Source of the DNA: Phlebiopsis flavidoalba
Lineage: Eukaryota; Basidiomycota; Agaricomycetes; Polyporales; Phanerochaetaceae
NCBI GenBank assembly: GCA_035772785.1
Contig: JAOCPU010000001.1
Coordinates: 2,976,001 to 3,040,000 of the forward strand
Direction: 5' to 3'
Length of the DNA: 64,000 nucleotides
Positions 14,454-26,749 of this stretch are shown piece after piece (position 1 is the stretch's first letter; each line of letters opens with the position of its first letter). Made by a program: the position numbers and the translations under genes. A model generated the notes under the pieces. That model was not told where the DNA came from. It saw nothing but the letters and a program-made list of their open reading frames with translations, and searched no databases.

Positions 14454-16202
14454 CGTCTTCATAGCAGCGCATATCCAAATTTGAGCTGCGCCATTCCCCC
14501 CGTTACCGCTCGGACGGCATTATCTGTACCCGTGCGCAGGATCGTGCGTACACAACTCTGGCAATCCATCCGGAGCCGGGAGCGATATTCAGTGACCATC
14601 TTGCCTACTACGGCCTATTCCCCGTTTCCATCTACACGGTATACGGGTTTCGAGGAAAAACCTGATGTGCACAGTATGAGGCCGTGCTCGTTACAGCCGG
14701 CAGGATTGACACTCACAGGACTGTGGGTCAAGCACCGCGCTGCCGCGTGGATACGCAGCCGCTCTAGAGCTGAAAATAATACTCTCTGCGCGATCCTGGG
14801 AGACAGTAACGGAATATTGTGACGGCGTCATCGGTCGGCAGTGGACTATGTGATGCACCTCGAACGCGAGCCAGGAACGGGAGAAATCCTCAGCTTGGGT
14901 GTGGGAGTGGCACGTCAAGCCTCGCGTAACTGATATGCGCCTCGAGATCTGATCCAAACATTGTCTTGCACAAACAAACTGCGGAGCCGAAAGGATGCGA
15001 CGCCATCCAGTGAGGTCTACTAACATTTGCAAGCAATGACCAGAAATCGTGTGACCTGCCTGAAAAATGATATTTATACTACTGAGGTGTGTATAGGGTA
15101 TTTCTGTGCTCACCAAGTCCATAGTGGCGTCTTAGCATGGCGTCCTTGTGTGTCATCAAAGCGCCAAGGCATGCAACAAGGCCTTCTTTACCCGTATCAT
15201 CTGTTACAGGTAGAAAGCCGTTGAATGATATATATCCCACGGTGTTCTTCAAATCAACGGAGAGCTCGAGTCACCCTCACCGGTAATAGCAATAACCATA
15301 GGTCACGTACGTTGCTATCGCTTGTCTTAGAAGCAGGACGGACCACGATATCAGCGCAGCATGACCGGACATCTCGTCCCCTGATACATCGAAGGGTGTA
15401 GAAGAGTTCTCAGTTAGCGAACGAAGAATTTTTCCCCGCGCAGTCGGAAAAGAGGTGAGAGACGAAGCACGTACAGTGCGATCAACGTCCTCGTCCCGAG
15501 AAATTCGGATTTTCTCCCACGGTCGTATTCCATCAGTTTGTTGACATTCTAGAATGTTGTCCGTAAATACAGCTTTAGATGTAGTCAAGTCCCTGCCACT
15601 CGAAGAAGTGTAATACATGAACAAACCGTAGGATCCCGAAATTGTCAGTGACTGGATTGAGAGCCTTGTTGCACATTGACCACCTTAATGAACTTTGTAT
15701 AAAAAGTTAGGCCCTGCACTTCAGTAATTGGAGAGGCAGTGTACGTACCTGGAAGGGCCGGCATCCCGTAACTCTGCATCGAGTGGATGGTATATCCAAC
15801 CCCTCGATGGTCACAAGGACGATTGAACTTATGGGCTGATTCTGTGCAACGCGAGCGGTTTTTACTGAGCAGAATGAGCTGGGCATCACAGAGACTTACG
15901 ATTTGTCTGAGCACCCATATATGTCAGCATGGGTCCAGCGGGAAGGTTGTGGTTGCCTTTCAAGGCAGCCTGTTGATAGCCAACGTGCCTGAGGGTCGGT
16001 GCGTGGTGGCGCGGTAAACGCCGCAAACGGAACACGTCATGTCAAACACGTAGATGCAAAAAATATCGTTGAGACGATAGAATATACAATATATAGCACG
16101 GGTGATGGCAAAAGACTACTACAAAATTATGCCAAAATATGCGATGACTGTATAAATACTAGGGAGCGGATGTTTTACACGAGAGATCGAAAATATGACT
16201 AC
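14454..16202. other. Intergenic stretch between peroxidases B and C
   Basis: About 1.75 kb. Minus-strand frames at 14691-15122, 15277-15624 and 15645-15914 show no recognisable motif. The last could be an exon, because a GT-AG-like boundary follows GMPALPG, but nothing identifies it. Around 16.05-16.19 kb the DNA is AT-rich, as expected for the 3' flank of peroxidase C. Confidence 0.4.
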
Positions 16203-17781
16203 TCAGTGGGTTGCTATCGTCGCGCGCGGGCCCTTGAAGTCGATGGAAGGGCAGTCCTGGCCACCGTCAGGGCAATGGGGAATGAGAGTCTCCACGGCAC
16301 CATCTAAAATGTAGCGCCGTGTGTCAGCCCAAAGTCCCGCACAGGGAGTCCGAAGGAGGACACTTACGGTCAACGCTAAGAGTGGGGGAACTTCTGGGTT
16401 TTGCAAGTGAGCTGGAGGTCCTGAGGGCCAGTGGTAGCAGGGGAAGCTAGCGGGGCTTGTTGACCGGAGGCTTAGCATTGGGGACGACGTCGGAGCAGTC
16501 GATAAGGTCTTTGCGGTTGCTTCCGAGGATAGTCATCTTTGCCATCGCCGCCTTGAAGCTGTTCATCATGAACTGCTGCTCGTTGACGAAACCTTGCCAG
16601 AAGCAGGCAGTACGCGAGTCGCGTGCGAAAGCAAAGTCAGACTGCAGACGGAGCTCACCGGCCGGTGTCGTTACCCGTGGCCGCCCTGCTCTGGGACGTT
16701 GCCCTTGGGGAGAGGAGAAGCAACCTCGCCCACATTGCTACCATTGCCAGGGAAGCCAACACCCTTCAGCAAGACCTCGAGGAAGATTGAGTGTCGAATG
16801 TAAACGGAGTCTATAAAAGATTGAGCTGCATGTATTTTTGTCATATCCTGAGACGGACTCACGGAATCGAAAGGAGCAGCATCGATGGTCAGATCAACCT
16901 TGTCGGCGCGAGCAATCGAGTGAGATGCCAACAGAGAAATGACTTCAAAGGGTGTAAAGCCTCCTGCGTCGGCAAGCGTGCGAGAAGGGTGGTAACATCT
17001 TGCTCAGGGACAGGAATGAGACCCTCGATGGCCGGCTTGGTAGCGTTCTTTGCGACCAGCCAAAAAACTCAATGCGAGGGTGCGCCCTGCAAAGTTGGCA
17101 GTGATATAAGCACCTCAATATTGTCGTGAGCAAATGTGTCACTTACCGGGCAGTTGGTAAGAGCGACTGCACCAGCAAACTGGATGAGATCACCAGGGCT
17201 GATGGTAGGATACTTGGGCATGAAGTGCAACAGATTGTTGACGCTGTCATCAATTCCGGCGTTCTCGTGGAAGCCAGGTTCTACAGTCGGGAACAGAAGC
17301 ATCGATCCATCTGCTCCCCCACCACTGGCTCACTTCATAAGCATCATGTATGTGATGATTGGGAGGTCACTTACGCCGAAGGTCCTTTGCTTCTAGAGAT
17401 GGCAATGGCGTCATCTAGGCGAGAAGGCGATGAGAAGACATTCTCAGATGAAAGTGATATAGATACTGACGGAATGTCAGACGGATAGACTCGTGGGCTA
17501 AGGATAGGTTTTATCAGCGTCATGATCAAGGCCAACAAGAGATGGGAACCGTACCGTCTTCTCCACACTCGTTCTGGAAGAGGTTCTCCTGAAGGTCCTT
17601 TGCAAGCTAGGAGGCGAGACCTCAGAGAAAAAAAGAATTCACAGCTAAGGGCTCGACTTACAGGAATGAAGGCGCAGCACGCCTTGTTGCTTACGTGGGT
17701 ACCATCTGGGCAGACAGTGGCGGGTGCGGCGCGAGCAAGGACGGCCAAGGCAGCAAAAGCAAAGAGCGAAGTGAAGACCAT
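16203..17781 (-). CDS. mnp: Manganese peroxidase C (secreted class II heme peroxidase)
   Basis: First gene of the tandem trio and the cleanest copy. The ATG (17781-17779) starts a signal peptide ([18 protein letters not shown]) followed by [15 protein letters not shown]. An intron leads to [17 protein letters not shown]. The next exons give HESIRLTF and the distal His restored by splicing (C + AT), then [128 protein letters not shown] and [16 protein letters not shown]. All three Mn ligands (E35, E39, D179 in MnP1 numbering) are present and the LiP/VP radical Trp site is Ser. Length and the short tail ending GPRATIATH match Phanerochaete-type MnP. Intron positions agree with gene A, which supports tandem duplication. 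The stop TGA is at 16205-16203. Confidence 0.9.
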
Positions 17782-17904
17782 TGTGTACGATGGTTCGACT
17801 GGGCTGGAAGATCGAAATTCAAGAAAGAAATTATCCCCGCTGAAGAGGAGAACGAGAGAAGTCGAATGTCGATGTCCTGAAGCTTTAGGGATGTCCATGC
17901 TCAA

Positions 17905-17912
17905 CTTTTATA
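17905..17912 (-). promoter_or_regulatory. TATA box of peroxidase C
   Basis: TATAAAAG on the minus strand, about 125 bp before the start codon. A GNGYGCA-type match (gcgcgca, 18091-18097), the reverse form of the metal-response element consensus reported for MnP promoters, lies about 180 bp further upstream. A single match to so short a consensus is weak. Confidence 0.55.
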
Positions 17913-17919
17913 CACCCCT

Positions 17920-19805
17920 CTCAGTCAAGATTTGGAATAGCACGGTGACCGGTCGCGTCGGGGACAGAGACGTCAAGCTCCGGGTATTGCAGAATACCTG
18001 TGGACGTGTGTATGGAGGCGCAGAGCCGTGTGCGGATACCAGCGCACTGGGTCGGCCGTCGTACGCGCATTTCGTATAAGCCCGCCACGAGCGCGCAACG
18101 CGTTGGAGCTAGCTCTCGGCGAGGGAGCCGTCGTCAGTGTATCAGGAATGACTGCGCGATATCTACCTGTGTGACATTTGCCGCTCGTCATATTGGCGTG
18201 TGAGAACGGGCTTGACGTGTGCGGTGTGCCTTGCTGAAACGAGGATGGCGAGCCAACTGGCTGTGGGTGGAAATGTACATGTCAATCATAATCCGTTGCT
18301 GGGTGACCGGACCAGTCTAAGAGGTAAGAACGAGCCACAGACACCGCGATTAAAAATGATTGAGGATGAAACCTAAGAAGCACCAAATGTAGCCGGCCGA
18401 TGGTCCACAAGTAAATATTAGTATGAAGTAAATGTGCTTGCGTTTGACTGACTGTCACACTTGAAGCCATTTGTCTAATGCGAGTTGTAAGCCTTCCTCT
18501 CCAAATGATGCTTACTGGATCAACTTACGAGCAACTGATCATCAGTGATCGAGTCACACCTGTCATGCACTTGCGCGTGAGCAATTGCACAGCCAACAAG
18601 ACACAGCGCATTGGAGACGGCGCTCCGATGGTTAACTCTAAAGTGAGCCGCCGATGCCTCGAGCCGGAGCCGGCTCGAAGAAGGACATATGAGGAACATC
18701 AACGGTTACTGTCCAGGATTTCTAGGCCCGACGTCTGTCCCGACATCCGATGGGAACTGGAGCATAGTTGGGCAGGCTATTAGGTATTCAAAAATAGCAA
18801 TAGGTCTGCTATGAATACGATGCGTTCCTGTGACGGGTTCTCCTGCCGCTGGGCAAGGCACCCGAGCGTTGCACCTAGGCGGCAGTTACAAAGAATGACT
18901 CTGAGAGCGTGTATCAGGTAATGTTAAATCAAACAAAACGCCCAGGGCAAACTCACCGGGCTGTATTCGAAAAAACGGGCCTATGCTTACCCCGGTGACT
19001 CTCCATTGCTAGGCATCGACGACCGGCAACTTGTGAGTTGTGCTCTCAAGCAACTTTGTTGGATAGTTTCATTTGCGTGGTTCCACGCCGTCGGAGTTTG
19101 ACCGTCGTCCTCAAAACAAGTATTGGAAGACATGCGTCGAGCCGTCTGACTGGGATCATGGCGGTAGCTGATCAAGCTTCCTAGGCGCTTCTCGCTGGTG
19201 GACACCATCAGCGTCGTGGCGCGGCGATCACCGTACTAGGGCAAGGCAATGTCTAGCTTCCACTGTGGGCCGTTGGGACTTGTACTGCATATGCTGAATC
19301 TGTGTAACCACCTGAAGTGCATTGCTATGCCTTTAGTACTCGTAAAAATGAAGAAACGCGGAGTCAGATACGGTACACACATTTCATCGAGATTGCACGG
19401 TGGTCCTCGCGGGGCAAGATGTTCTTGAGGGTCGAGCAGGATTTTGGCCCAAGTGGTTGACTTGGGGTCGGGATTTACAAAACCGTATAACCAGTAGTTG
19501 AATGTCATCTTGCAGCTTTAGCTGCTACACCGTAGACCGGGTTATCGACTGGAAGGGGCAAGAATAGCGGTCACAACTCGTCATGTGGATCGTGGGCTCC
19601 GACTCCGTGGACACGGTCGAGAAGTGGTTTCAGGTCTACCAATCCCTTGGCACCACCTTGGCTGATGGCGAATCTAGAGCTGACGTCCCGAAGTGGGGGC
19701 TATGATTACATTGGACTAAACAGAAATGCACGACTGGGGTACTGATACAAATATGACCGTTTATGTTCCGTATGTCTATTTAATGTGGCTGCACATTGAT
19801 GCTCC
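17920..19805. other. Region between peroxidase C and glutathione reductase, no named gene
   Basis: The minus-strand frame 19236-19508 (MTFNYWLYGFVNPDPKS..., WAKILLDPQEH, ending KLDIALP) has coding-like codons and a possible intron after the LDEM codons, but I do not recognise it. Just upstream of it, 19584-19706 on the plus strand encodes a 40-residue frame (MWIVGSDSVDTVEKWFQVYQ then SLGTTLADG) that also looks protein-like. Both may be fragments of one damaged gene. The rest shows nothing. Confidence 0.3.
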
Positions 19806-21703
19806 TCACCGCAGAGTAACCAATTCTGAATGATCGCCTCGTCAGTAGTGGCATGCAAATCCGAAGGTGAGGTACTCACCCTCTCCAGAGGTCGGGTGGA
19901 TCGCGACAGTGTTGTCAAAGTCCTCCCTTTGTCGCGCCCATCTTGAGTGCGACGGCGAAGCCCTGAATGACTTCGTCGCTGCCGAGACCAATCAGGTGGA
20001 TGCCGACAACCTTCTCCTCGGGGCCGGTGACGATCAGCTTGTAGACCGTCGGCTCTTTCTCCTCCTCCTTGACTTGGGAGAAGTAGAGGGCACGGAAGGA
20101 AGACTTGTCTGTAACGACGTGAGTGGAGGGTTGAGGGTAAGAAGAAAGGAGGACCCACAAATCTTGATGTTATCCTTGCCATACTTCTCGATTGCCTCGG
20201 GCTCTGTGAGGCCAACAGTGCCGATGGGCGGATGCTGTGTGTGACGTTAGGCCGCGTAAGTATGTGTACGATTGACAATAACATACGAGAAGACAACGGT
20301 AGCAATGTTCTCATAGCTGAGCTTGTCTTCCTTGAACTTCTCCGGGCCAAAGAGACGGTTCGACAATCTCCGCGCAGCCGCAATAGCAACGGGGAGTGAG
20401 GAGAACACGGCCCTGCACGTCGCCGACGGACAAGATGCCGGGAACGTTTCGACTCCTGGTACTCGTTCGTGACGATCTCGCCCTTCTTATTCAGCTCAAC
20501 GCCGAGCTTCTCGAGGTTGAGTCCCTCGGTGTTTGCGTGGCGGCCGATGGCCCAGAGGAGGCAGTCAACCTCGAATTTCTCGCCAGTGTTGGTGTGAATG
20601 GTTGAGCGCCTTGCCCTTCTCGCCTCGACCTTGACGATCTGCGTCTTCCGGTGGATGTGGATACCCGTGTGTTCGGCCCACTTTCCAAGCGTCTCGTAGA
20701 TAGTGGGATCGAAGGTACGCAGGAAGTTGTCTTGACGGATGAGAAGATGTGTTTCCGAGCCGAGCGTGTTGAACACTCCGGCAAGTTCAACGGCGATATA
20801 GCCAGCACCAACAACCGCGACCCGCTTCGGTTGTTCCTCGAGATCGAAGAAGCCGTCAGAGTCAATGCCGAGGGATGCGCCGGGTATCTGCTCGTCCGAA
20901 GGGATGGTGGGCCGTCCGCCAGTGGCCACACAGATGTAGTCAGTCTTGAGCGAGATCTTGCTACCGTCCTCAGAGGTGACCTCAACTTCTGAAGGAGAGA
21001 GCAGGCTTGCAGTTCCATGAAAGTAGTCGACGCCTTCTTTGGCAACGTTGTTGTCGTAAATACCATTGAGTCGTGTGATGTACGCATCACGCTGTGGCTT
21101 GAACGACTTCCAGTCAAACTGAGGGGCACCTATCCCTGGGCCCTTGAACTGGTAGCCTTCGGCGTGTCTAATCTTGTCTGCAATGTCGGCAGCATGCCAC
21201 ATGATCTTCTTGGGTACACATCCTGGCGTGATTGGTCGTCAGCGCTCAGGTTACAAAGCATGACAAAGCCCTGTGAGCCATTTAAGGGCGTCGAGAGTAG
21301 ACGCGACGGACCACGACAAAGCGTCGGACTTCACAGTGACAGGGAGGGCACGAGTGTGCTAAACGACACAACGCAGTAGAGAGGATAACAGTGTGCCTGC
21401 TTGTGTGAAGCCTTCGGACCGGATACGCGAGATTGGTCGCGCATACAGGCGCTTTACACAGCGCGATTGTGCGAGATACTCACCGACATTGACGCAAGTT
21501 CCTCCCAGTTTTGATGTCGATTCAATCAAAGCCACCTTCTTTCCATACGATGCTGCGCGCCGCTGTGGGCGACGGGACGCGACTAAGCAAGCAATTCGCC
21601 AGGCATAGACTGGAGAACGTACCGAACCGGCCACACCTCCACTTCCACCTCCAATGAAGACGATATCGTACTTGTCGTGTCGGGGCTGGGGAATTGGCGG
21701 CAT
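19806..21703 (-). CDS. glr1: Glutathione reductase (NADPH)
   Basis: FAD/NADPH disulfide reductase that regenerates GSH from GSSG. After the start [16 protein letters not shown] comes the FAD-binding [10 protein letters not shown], then [15 protein letters not shown] and, across an intron, the redox-active site [13 protein letters not shown] with both catalytic cysteines. The NADPH-binding Rossmann motif [64 protein letters not shown] and the dimer-interface His motif VAIHPTSGE follow. A last mini-exon gives ELVTLR and the stop, the expected C-terminus. Three single-base insertions must be ignored (near 20447, 20390 and 19930), each at or beside a short run of identical bases, suggesting sequence errors rather than decay. 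A TATA motif at 21883-21889 lies downstream of the longer ATG at 21904, which supports 21703 as the real start and an intron in the 5' leader. A mitochondrial extension (VVRAFSSASSAN) is possible if translation starts upstream. Confidence 0.93.
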
Positions 21704-21882
21704 GTTCGCTGAGGAGGCACTAGAGAAGGCTCGAACGACCTGAAAAAACGCGTCAGAATCAGAAGCGGGCCCAAGCAGAATGCACGGACCTGAGAGAGTC
21801 TGAAGGCGGGGGGGGAACGTGAGGGAGGGATGATGGAGGGGGAGAAGATGGAGAGAGCAAATCTGGACGCCAGCTTTTGTTT

Positions 21883-21889
21883 CTTTATA
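21883..21889 (-). promoter_or_regulatory. Probable TATA box of glutathione reductase
   Basis: TATAAAG on the minus strand about 180 bp before the ATG at 21703. The interval contains a GT-AG intron ending TTTTTTCAG near 21740. Confidence 0.4.
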
Positions 21890-21904
21890 TCGTGGAAAAA
21901 ACAA

Positions 21905-23373
21905 AGTTTTGGTGGGTCGTCCTTGCTTGGGTTACGTCGATGCTCGAAGACGAGAGCGATTACCAAGGGCGCTAGTCACGTGCGGCGTCATATTCCGCCT
22001 TCGCGCGCGGCTTCGAAGTGCGCCCGTCACACGAAACTGTCAGCACATCGCGACATGCTGTTGACATTCTACCTCTGATCTCGCCCATAAAGCGCACAGT
22101 GTAGTCGGATATCGATGTCAGAGCTGTTTGCTGACATCCTAACTCGAGTCCCCCTCAGTAATTTTGCCGATGGTATACAAGACCCCTTGCGGCGAGGCCT
22201 CCCCACTACGTTGATCTCTCTACTTAGCTCAGCAGTACGGAGGCTTAGAGTAGAAAGGCAGAATGGGGCCTGCCCTCGTGTGCGTGTTGATCTGCGGGCT
22301 ATTGGACTGTCTCTGCTTTACCCGGGACGATGCACGCGAGCCGGGGTAACGCGGCATACACTGTACTAGCCAATCTGAATCCACCGTAGCTACTACTTAC
22401 GTGCGCGCAACCGCAAATGATTCGTGTTTCTATCCGACAGCTGATTTTTGACTGAATGTTTTTCATACTAGTAAATAAGAACCTGACTGTGCGCGCTCGG
22501 TGTCCGTGAAAAATGCGGGCACACACCGGTCATTTCCCTTCAGGATTATTAGGTCAATACCAAATGGCAATCTTGCCTCAAGAACGCCAGCATGATATGG
22601 TGATGATACTGCCTCTATATGTTCGATTCTGTTACAGCAGAGCTGCACACGAATCTAAATTGACAACGAGAAATTCCGAGATCTGGTGAGCCGCCGTGAT
22701 ACTAGAACCTTCCCCAAGCTACTTGCTTACTCTTTTATATTTAAGTATTAAGATACGGAATGTCTGGCTACAGTTTGTCTTTATGCCGTCGTGGTAACAT
22801 TTTGGTGACATCGCTCTGAACCGCTTAGGTTCAGCCAGCACTACTTATTCGATAAGCAGGATAGGCGTCCGGCACCCACATCATAGCATTACATTGCTTC
22901 AAAGCCAGAACTGTAGTCAAAATCTGATACACAACTAGAATGTTGTGTTTACTCCTCCTCCGAAACCATTATGTCTGATCAAGGACAATTGATGGGCCAA
23001 CATTAAGTACTTACGCGCTTGAAGCCCCGGTGGCCACAAACGACAATATAAAGTCCCACCTCAGCTCATGTAGCAGATACTTCCTAGGCAGTACCATATA
23101 CTGAGGTTTGTCAGACATGGTGAGCTATTTTCACTATTGACAGTGTATTGCCAGACTCAACCCTGCGCCTCCAAGGCTTACAACGACTGCAGTTGCCTTT
23201 CTGGGCGCGAGGTGCATCCGCACGTGGCAGCGCCGACAGCTACGCGTGCGCTCGGCCACGGCAGCAATTCCGGCACAGCACTCCCCGCACTCCAAAAGGC
23301 GGCTCATGTCTGCAGCACTCCTCACCATTCGACCACCACCACCGTCGACCGACTCACCCAGAATCGATCGACG
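21905..23373. other. Divergent intergenic region
   Basis: About 1.5 kb between the glutathione reductase (-) and the next plus-strand gene. Short frames (22115-22369, 22299-22526) show no motif. It presumably carries the promoters of both genes. AT-rich segments occur at 22.72-22.76 kb and near 22.9 kb. Confidence 0.4.
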
Positions 23374-24742
23374 ATGCCGCTCGCGTCCGTCGGGCCTCAA
23401 GGCCCTACGCGGGCATCAGCCCCAAAATGTTGGGGCAAACGGGCAGGTCGATACACACTCCCGCATTCATACCTCGGCCTGCGCCGTTCCAGACCAAGCG
23501 GGTCGAGCGCACAAGTATTTTTCAAGCAAGCGAAGACGTTCTTGTCCACTCTTGTCGGTGACAAACCTAGCGACCCCCGGCACAATAGGCTCGCATGCGC
23601 ACATCCCATCGGCATCCCGTTCGATGTTGGAGAATGCGCACGCACATAGGTTCCCCTCTGTCCAGCAAAGACTTTCACACTCCACACGCTTCACCCTTGC
23701 TCGCCCACTTGGGGCCACATATCTGCCTCGCGCTCCCGCAGTGCCTCGCAACGTGTTCCAGGTCGGGACCTTGGGCACTGCCAGGAACTTCTCCACCGCA
23801 CGCCCAATCTTCGACAACATCGCCCAGAACGTCCCCCCTGACCGGCCGAGCATTCTGGGAGGCGGACTGGGATATCAGGATGCAGGAAGAGAGGAAGAAG
23901 TTGCGGATGCAGACAAAAGTACCCAGAAGAAAGAGGAGAAGCAGGCACGCAAGGCAATGCTGAAACCCGTTCGCGCTGCCCGCCAGGCCGCTACGTCCTC
24001 TTCGGAGACTGAGTCCCTCGAAGTCGAAGCTGAGACTCGTGCCGAGCTCAACCGCTACTTCCCGGCTCCCGTGGTCTCCGAGGTCATCACCTACCTCCTC
24101 ATTCCCCTCGCAGCCCCACGCCGAAACCTCCCGCCTTCCTCTACCCATGTCTCCGTCCATTCATACATCCAACCATCCTCTCATACCTTGGCACAACTCG
24201 CATCTCTCCACCACGATCACAACACCCACGCCCTCCGGGTATCCACAATATTTGCCCGCTTGGACGCCGCCCGTGTTTTTGAGGAACCTGGTGTAACCAC
24301 TTCGGCATTATGGCGACCCCACCGGCCTCGTGCCACTATTCTCGAAGTCAAGTTCACAGGCTGGAGCGAGTCACGCGTTCGGAGCGTCCTGGGCGAAGCA
24401 GGCACAGGCTGGTGCGTGCTCGAAGAGGTGCGCGAAGCAGATGCGGAGGCAGTCGACGATGCGCTGTCCGAGCTAAGCCTCGACACTCGCAACCCCACAC
24501 CCCTTGGAGCCCGCCATCGACCCCTCGGCCGTCGTTTGTCCTACCAACTCTCGATTTCTCTGCTTCGTTCTCAGGCGAGCGAGACTCCTGGGCGCGCGCC
24601 GCGGCGCCGTCCACGGCAGCGAAAAAAAAAACGCCGCCCGGGCTCGCAGACCTCGAGTTCCACAATGCCTCGGTCGGCTGCTGGCTCGGACAGCCTTTCT
24701 GACATTTCGGACTCGTTGTCGGATTTGGGACGTCGAGTCTGA
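23374..24742 (+). CDS. Conserved basidiomycete protein, probable mitochondrial targeting, function unknown
   Basis: The start chosen is MPLASVGPQGP at 23374; a longer upstream frame begins at 23246. The N-terminal third is rich in Arg, Ser, Ala and Pro with almost no acidic residues, and contains SVQQRLSHSTRFTLARPLGA, YLPRAPAVPRNV and ARNFSTARPIFDNIAQNVP, typical of a mitochondrial presequence and its cleavage region. After a one-base shift near 23832 comes GRAFWEADWDIRMQEERKKL, then a Lys/Glu-rich linker (KKEEKQARKAM), RAELNRYFPAPVVSEVITYL with LLIPLAP, LRVSTIFARLDAARVFEEPG, VKFTGWSESRVRSVLGEAG, TGWCVLEEV, and a Ser/Asp-rich tail (DSLSDISDSLSDLGRRV). I recall close relatives in Agaricomycete genomes carrying the doubtful label casein kinase II beta 2 subunit, but nothing here shows a CK2-beta zinc finger. 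The function remains unknown. Confidence 0.6.
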
Positions 24743-25309
24743 GTCGGCTTGGGGGAGCTCACTTGTGCCCTCGCGCCGGTCGTCAGTGGGTTCCGCCCAT
24801 GATGACTGGACTGCACTGGCCTTCAGCTCCCGATTCTCTTCTCAGATCGGAGGTATTGATGAGGTCCACCAGTCCGAGGAACCGCGAGAGTATATGTGTT
24901 CTAGTCTTCCTCAATTTCACTCGTTACTTCGCATCTTATTCTAAACGTATCCCAATAAATTCAGCTTTCAGAGCCCTCAATATTTGTTCGTGTAATGATC
25001 GTCGCGACTCGTGCACTGGCGAACAATGTCGACTTCTGATATGCACTCGTGACTTTGGAAACCTGGGTATATACTAATTGTTCATGGTTCAAGCTCGCTA
25101 ATGATACTGCGTTTGAACGCAGTAAAAACATACTCCACCAATTTGCCACATTGTGAGGCTGCCACTGCCACTGGCATGACCATTATTCAATGCGGCTTTC
25201 GAAATGGCGGCTCGCCTGGAATGGATGTGACGGAGTCCATATGTGTGGCAACTTCACATCCCAAATTGGTGTGGTATTTGAACGAGGCTTTCAACTTCCT
25301 GGCCATCTT

Positions 25310-26101
25310 GCCTTCTGACCACCACCATCACTCTCTCTTTCCACTGCAATCAAGGCATACCTATCTGACTCGCCTTTGTCGTTTGATCTTACGATGAAAA
25401 CTTTGACTTGAAACCAACCGCAAGGTCTCGCGAACAAGTCCTACGAGAAGTCCTACGAACGCCTCCGCGTCACCGACGCGATGTTCACTCATGCCTTACA
25501 CGAACTCAAAGCACGCAGACAGCTCGACTCTGTCGTAAAGCCTCTACCATGCATCGACGACGACCCAAAAGCCAATATCGCGAACCCATCTCGCGGTCGC
25601 CGTTACGCACCCCAAGACCGCATTCTCCTGGTCTCGTGCCACTCAAGCGACCACTCTCTCGTGCGCGTGCCGGCGAGCAAAACCCCCGTCAGTATTGCTC
25701 CTGCGGTTACCACTCCCGCTATCCCTGCACCCGCCGATATTGTCGACCTACCCGCAGCCGCGGCTCCGTCCCCGCCGCCGTTCCCGCAACTGCGGCCGTC
25801 ACCGTCGCCGATCCGGGAGCCATCGCTCATTCCACCGTTTCCGCTCCTGTGCGAATTGTCGCCACAATCAGCTGCTCCTGCTCCTGACCGTCTGCTGCTG
25901 CCAAAGCCACTGCTGCTCCTGCTGCTTCCCCCCCTCACTCGAATGCCGCGCCTGCGCCCGTATTGGCACCACACTCCAGCTCCCTCTGCCACTCACCCAA
26001 CGTCGAAGTTCACACCCGCGCCCGCCACCCGCAAAAGCGCCCCTCCTCGGACGGGCCATGTTGACTTTGACGCTGAGCCTCAGCCCCCACTACAGCCGTG
26101 A
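25310..26101 (+). CDS. Unidentified protein with helical N-terminus and Pro/Ala-rich tail (partial model)
   Basis: Not recognised. Reading through one frame change near 25400 gives SLSTAIKAYLSDSPLSFDL, then SYEKSYERLRVTDAMFTHAL and HELKARRQLDSVVKPLPCID, a charged, helix-like block, followed from about 25680 by a long Pro/Ala/Ser-rich low-complexity tail (APAVTTPAIPAPADIVDLPA and similar). The final ordinary residues are HVDFDAEPQPPLQP before the stop at 26101. The low-complexity part also gives open frames on the other strand. The first exon was not found. Confidence 0.35.
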
Positions 26102-26117
26102 ACACCTCGTCTTCGCG

Positions 26118-26542
26118 CTAATTATGACTGTCCTCCTCACCGAACTCATGGTGAGCGAAAGGCGAATGGGGGCCATTCAGCTTCACGAAAGATGCGGTGT
26201 TGGTTTGTTGACGGTGCTGTACACGTGCGCGTGCCTCGAGATTGAGCTCGCGCTCTGTCCGAGGACTGTGGGGTCTTTGCCGCAGGTTGTGGAACGCGCC
26301 ATGAGCTGGGCTGGGAGGTACTCGGCAAAATCCTCGCGATATGGATGTTGGGCGTTCGTTTGAGACGTTGAAGTCATCAACCATGTCTTCAAACCCATCC
26401 CCTGCCCCGCCCGCGAACGTTCGCAAACGTAACACTCAAGAGCTGCCAGAAACGCGTCTTTCATTTCGGACCCCCACTCGTCCCAGTATCTTCTTTCGTC
26501 GTCGGCAGTGTCTGTCTTGCATGTGATGTGTCCGCTCCTCAT
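26118..26542 (-). CDS. Unidentified small protein
   Basis: Not recognised. On the minus strand a frame with DDERRYWDEWGSEMKDAFLA and ALECYVCERS continues, after one frame shift near 26410, as GDGFEDMVDDFNVSNERPTS and ends FAHHEFGEEDSHN. The acidic and aromatic composition is protein-like, and the plus strand is less convincing. It lies convergent with the preceding plus-strand gene, with their 3' ends only about 17 bp apart. No signal peptide or membrane segment is visible. Confidence 0.35.
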
Positions 26543-26749
26543 GAGCTACTTGTCCTGTTTGCATGATCAGCTGTATGAACCTTGCATATTCCCACATTAC
26601 TCCATGCGATGCGCTGTGCCGGAAATGCCCTCGTGGTGAACCTTCGAAGAAGTAATAGATAGACCTGTTCATCATCATTCTCGTCCCCGTAGACTAAGCA
26701 TGTGCAATCAAATATACCGAACAGGTCAGGGCAAACCAATGCCACAAAA

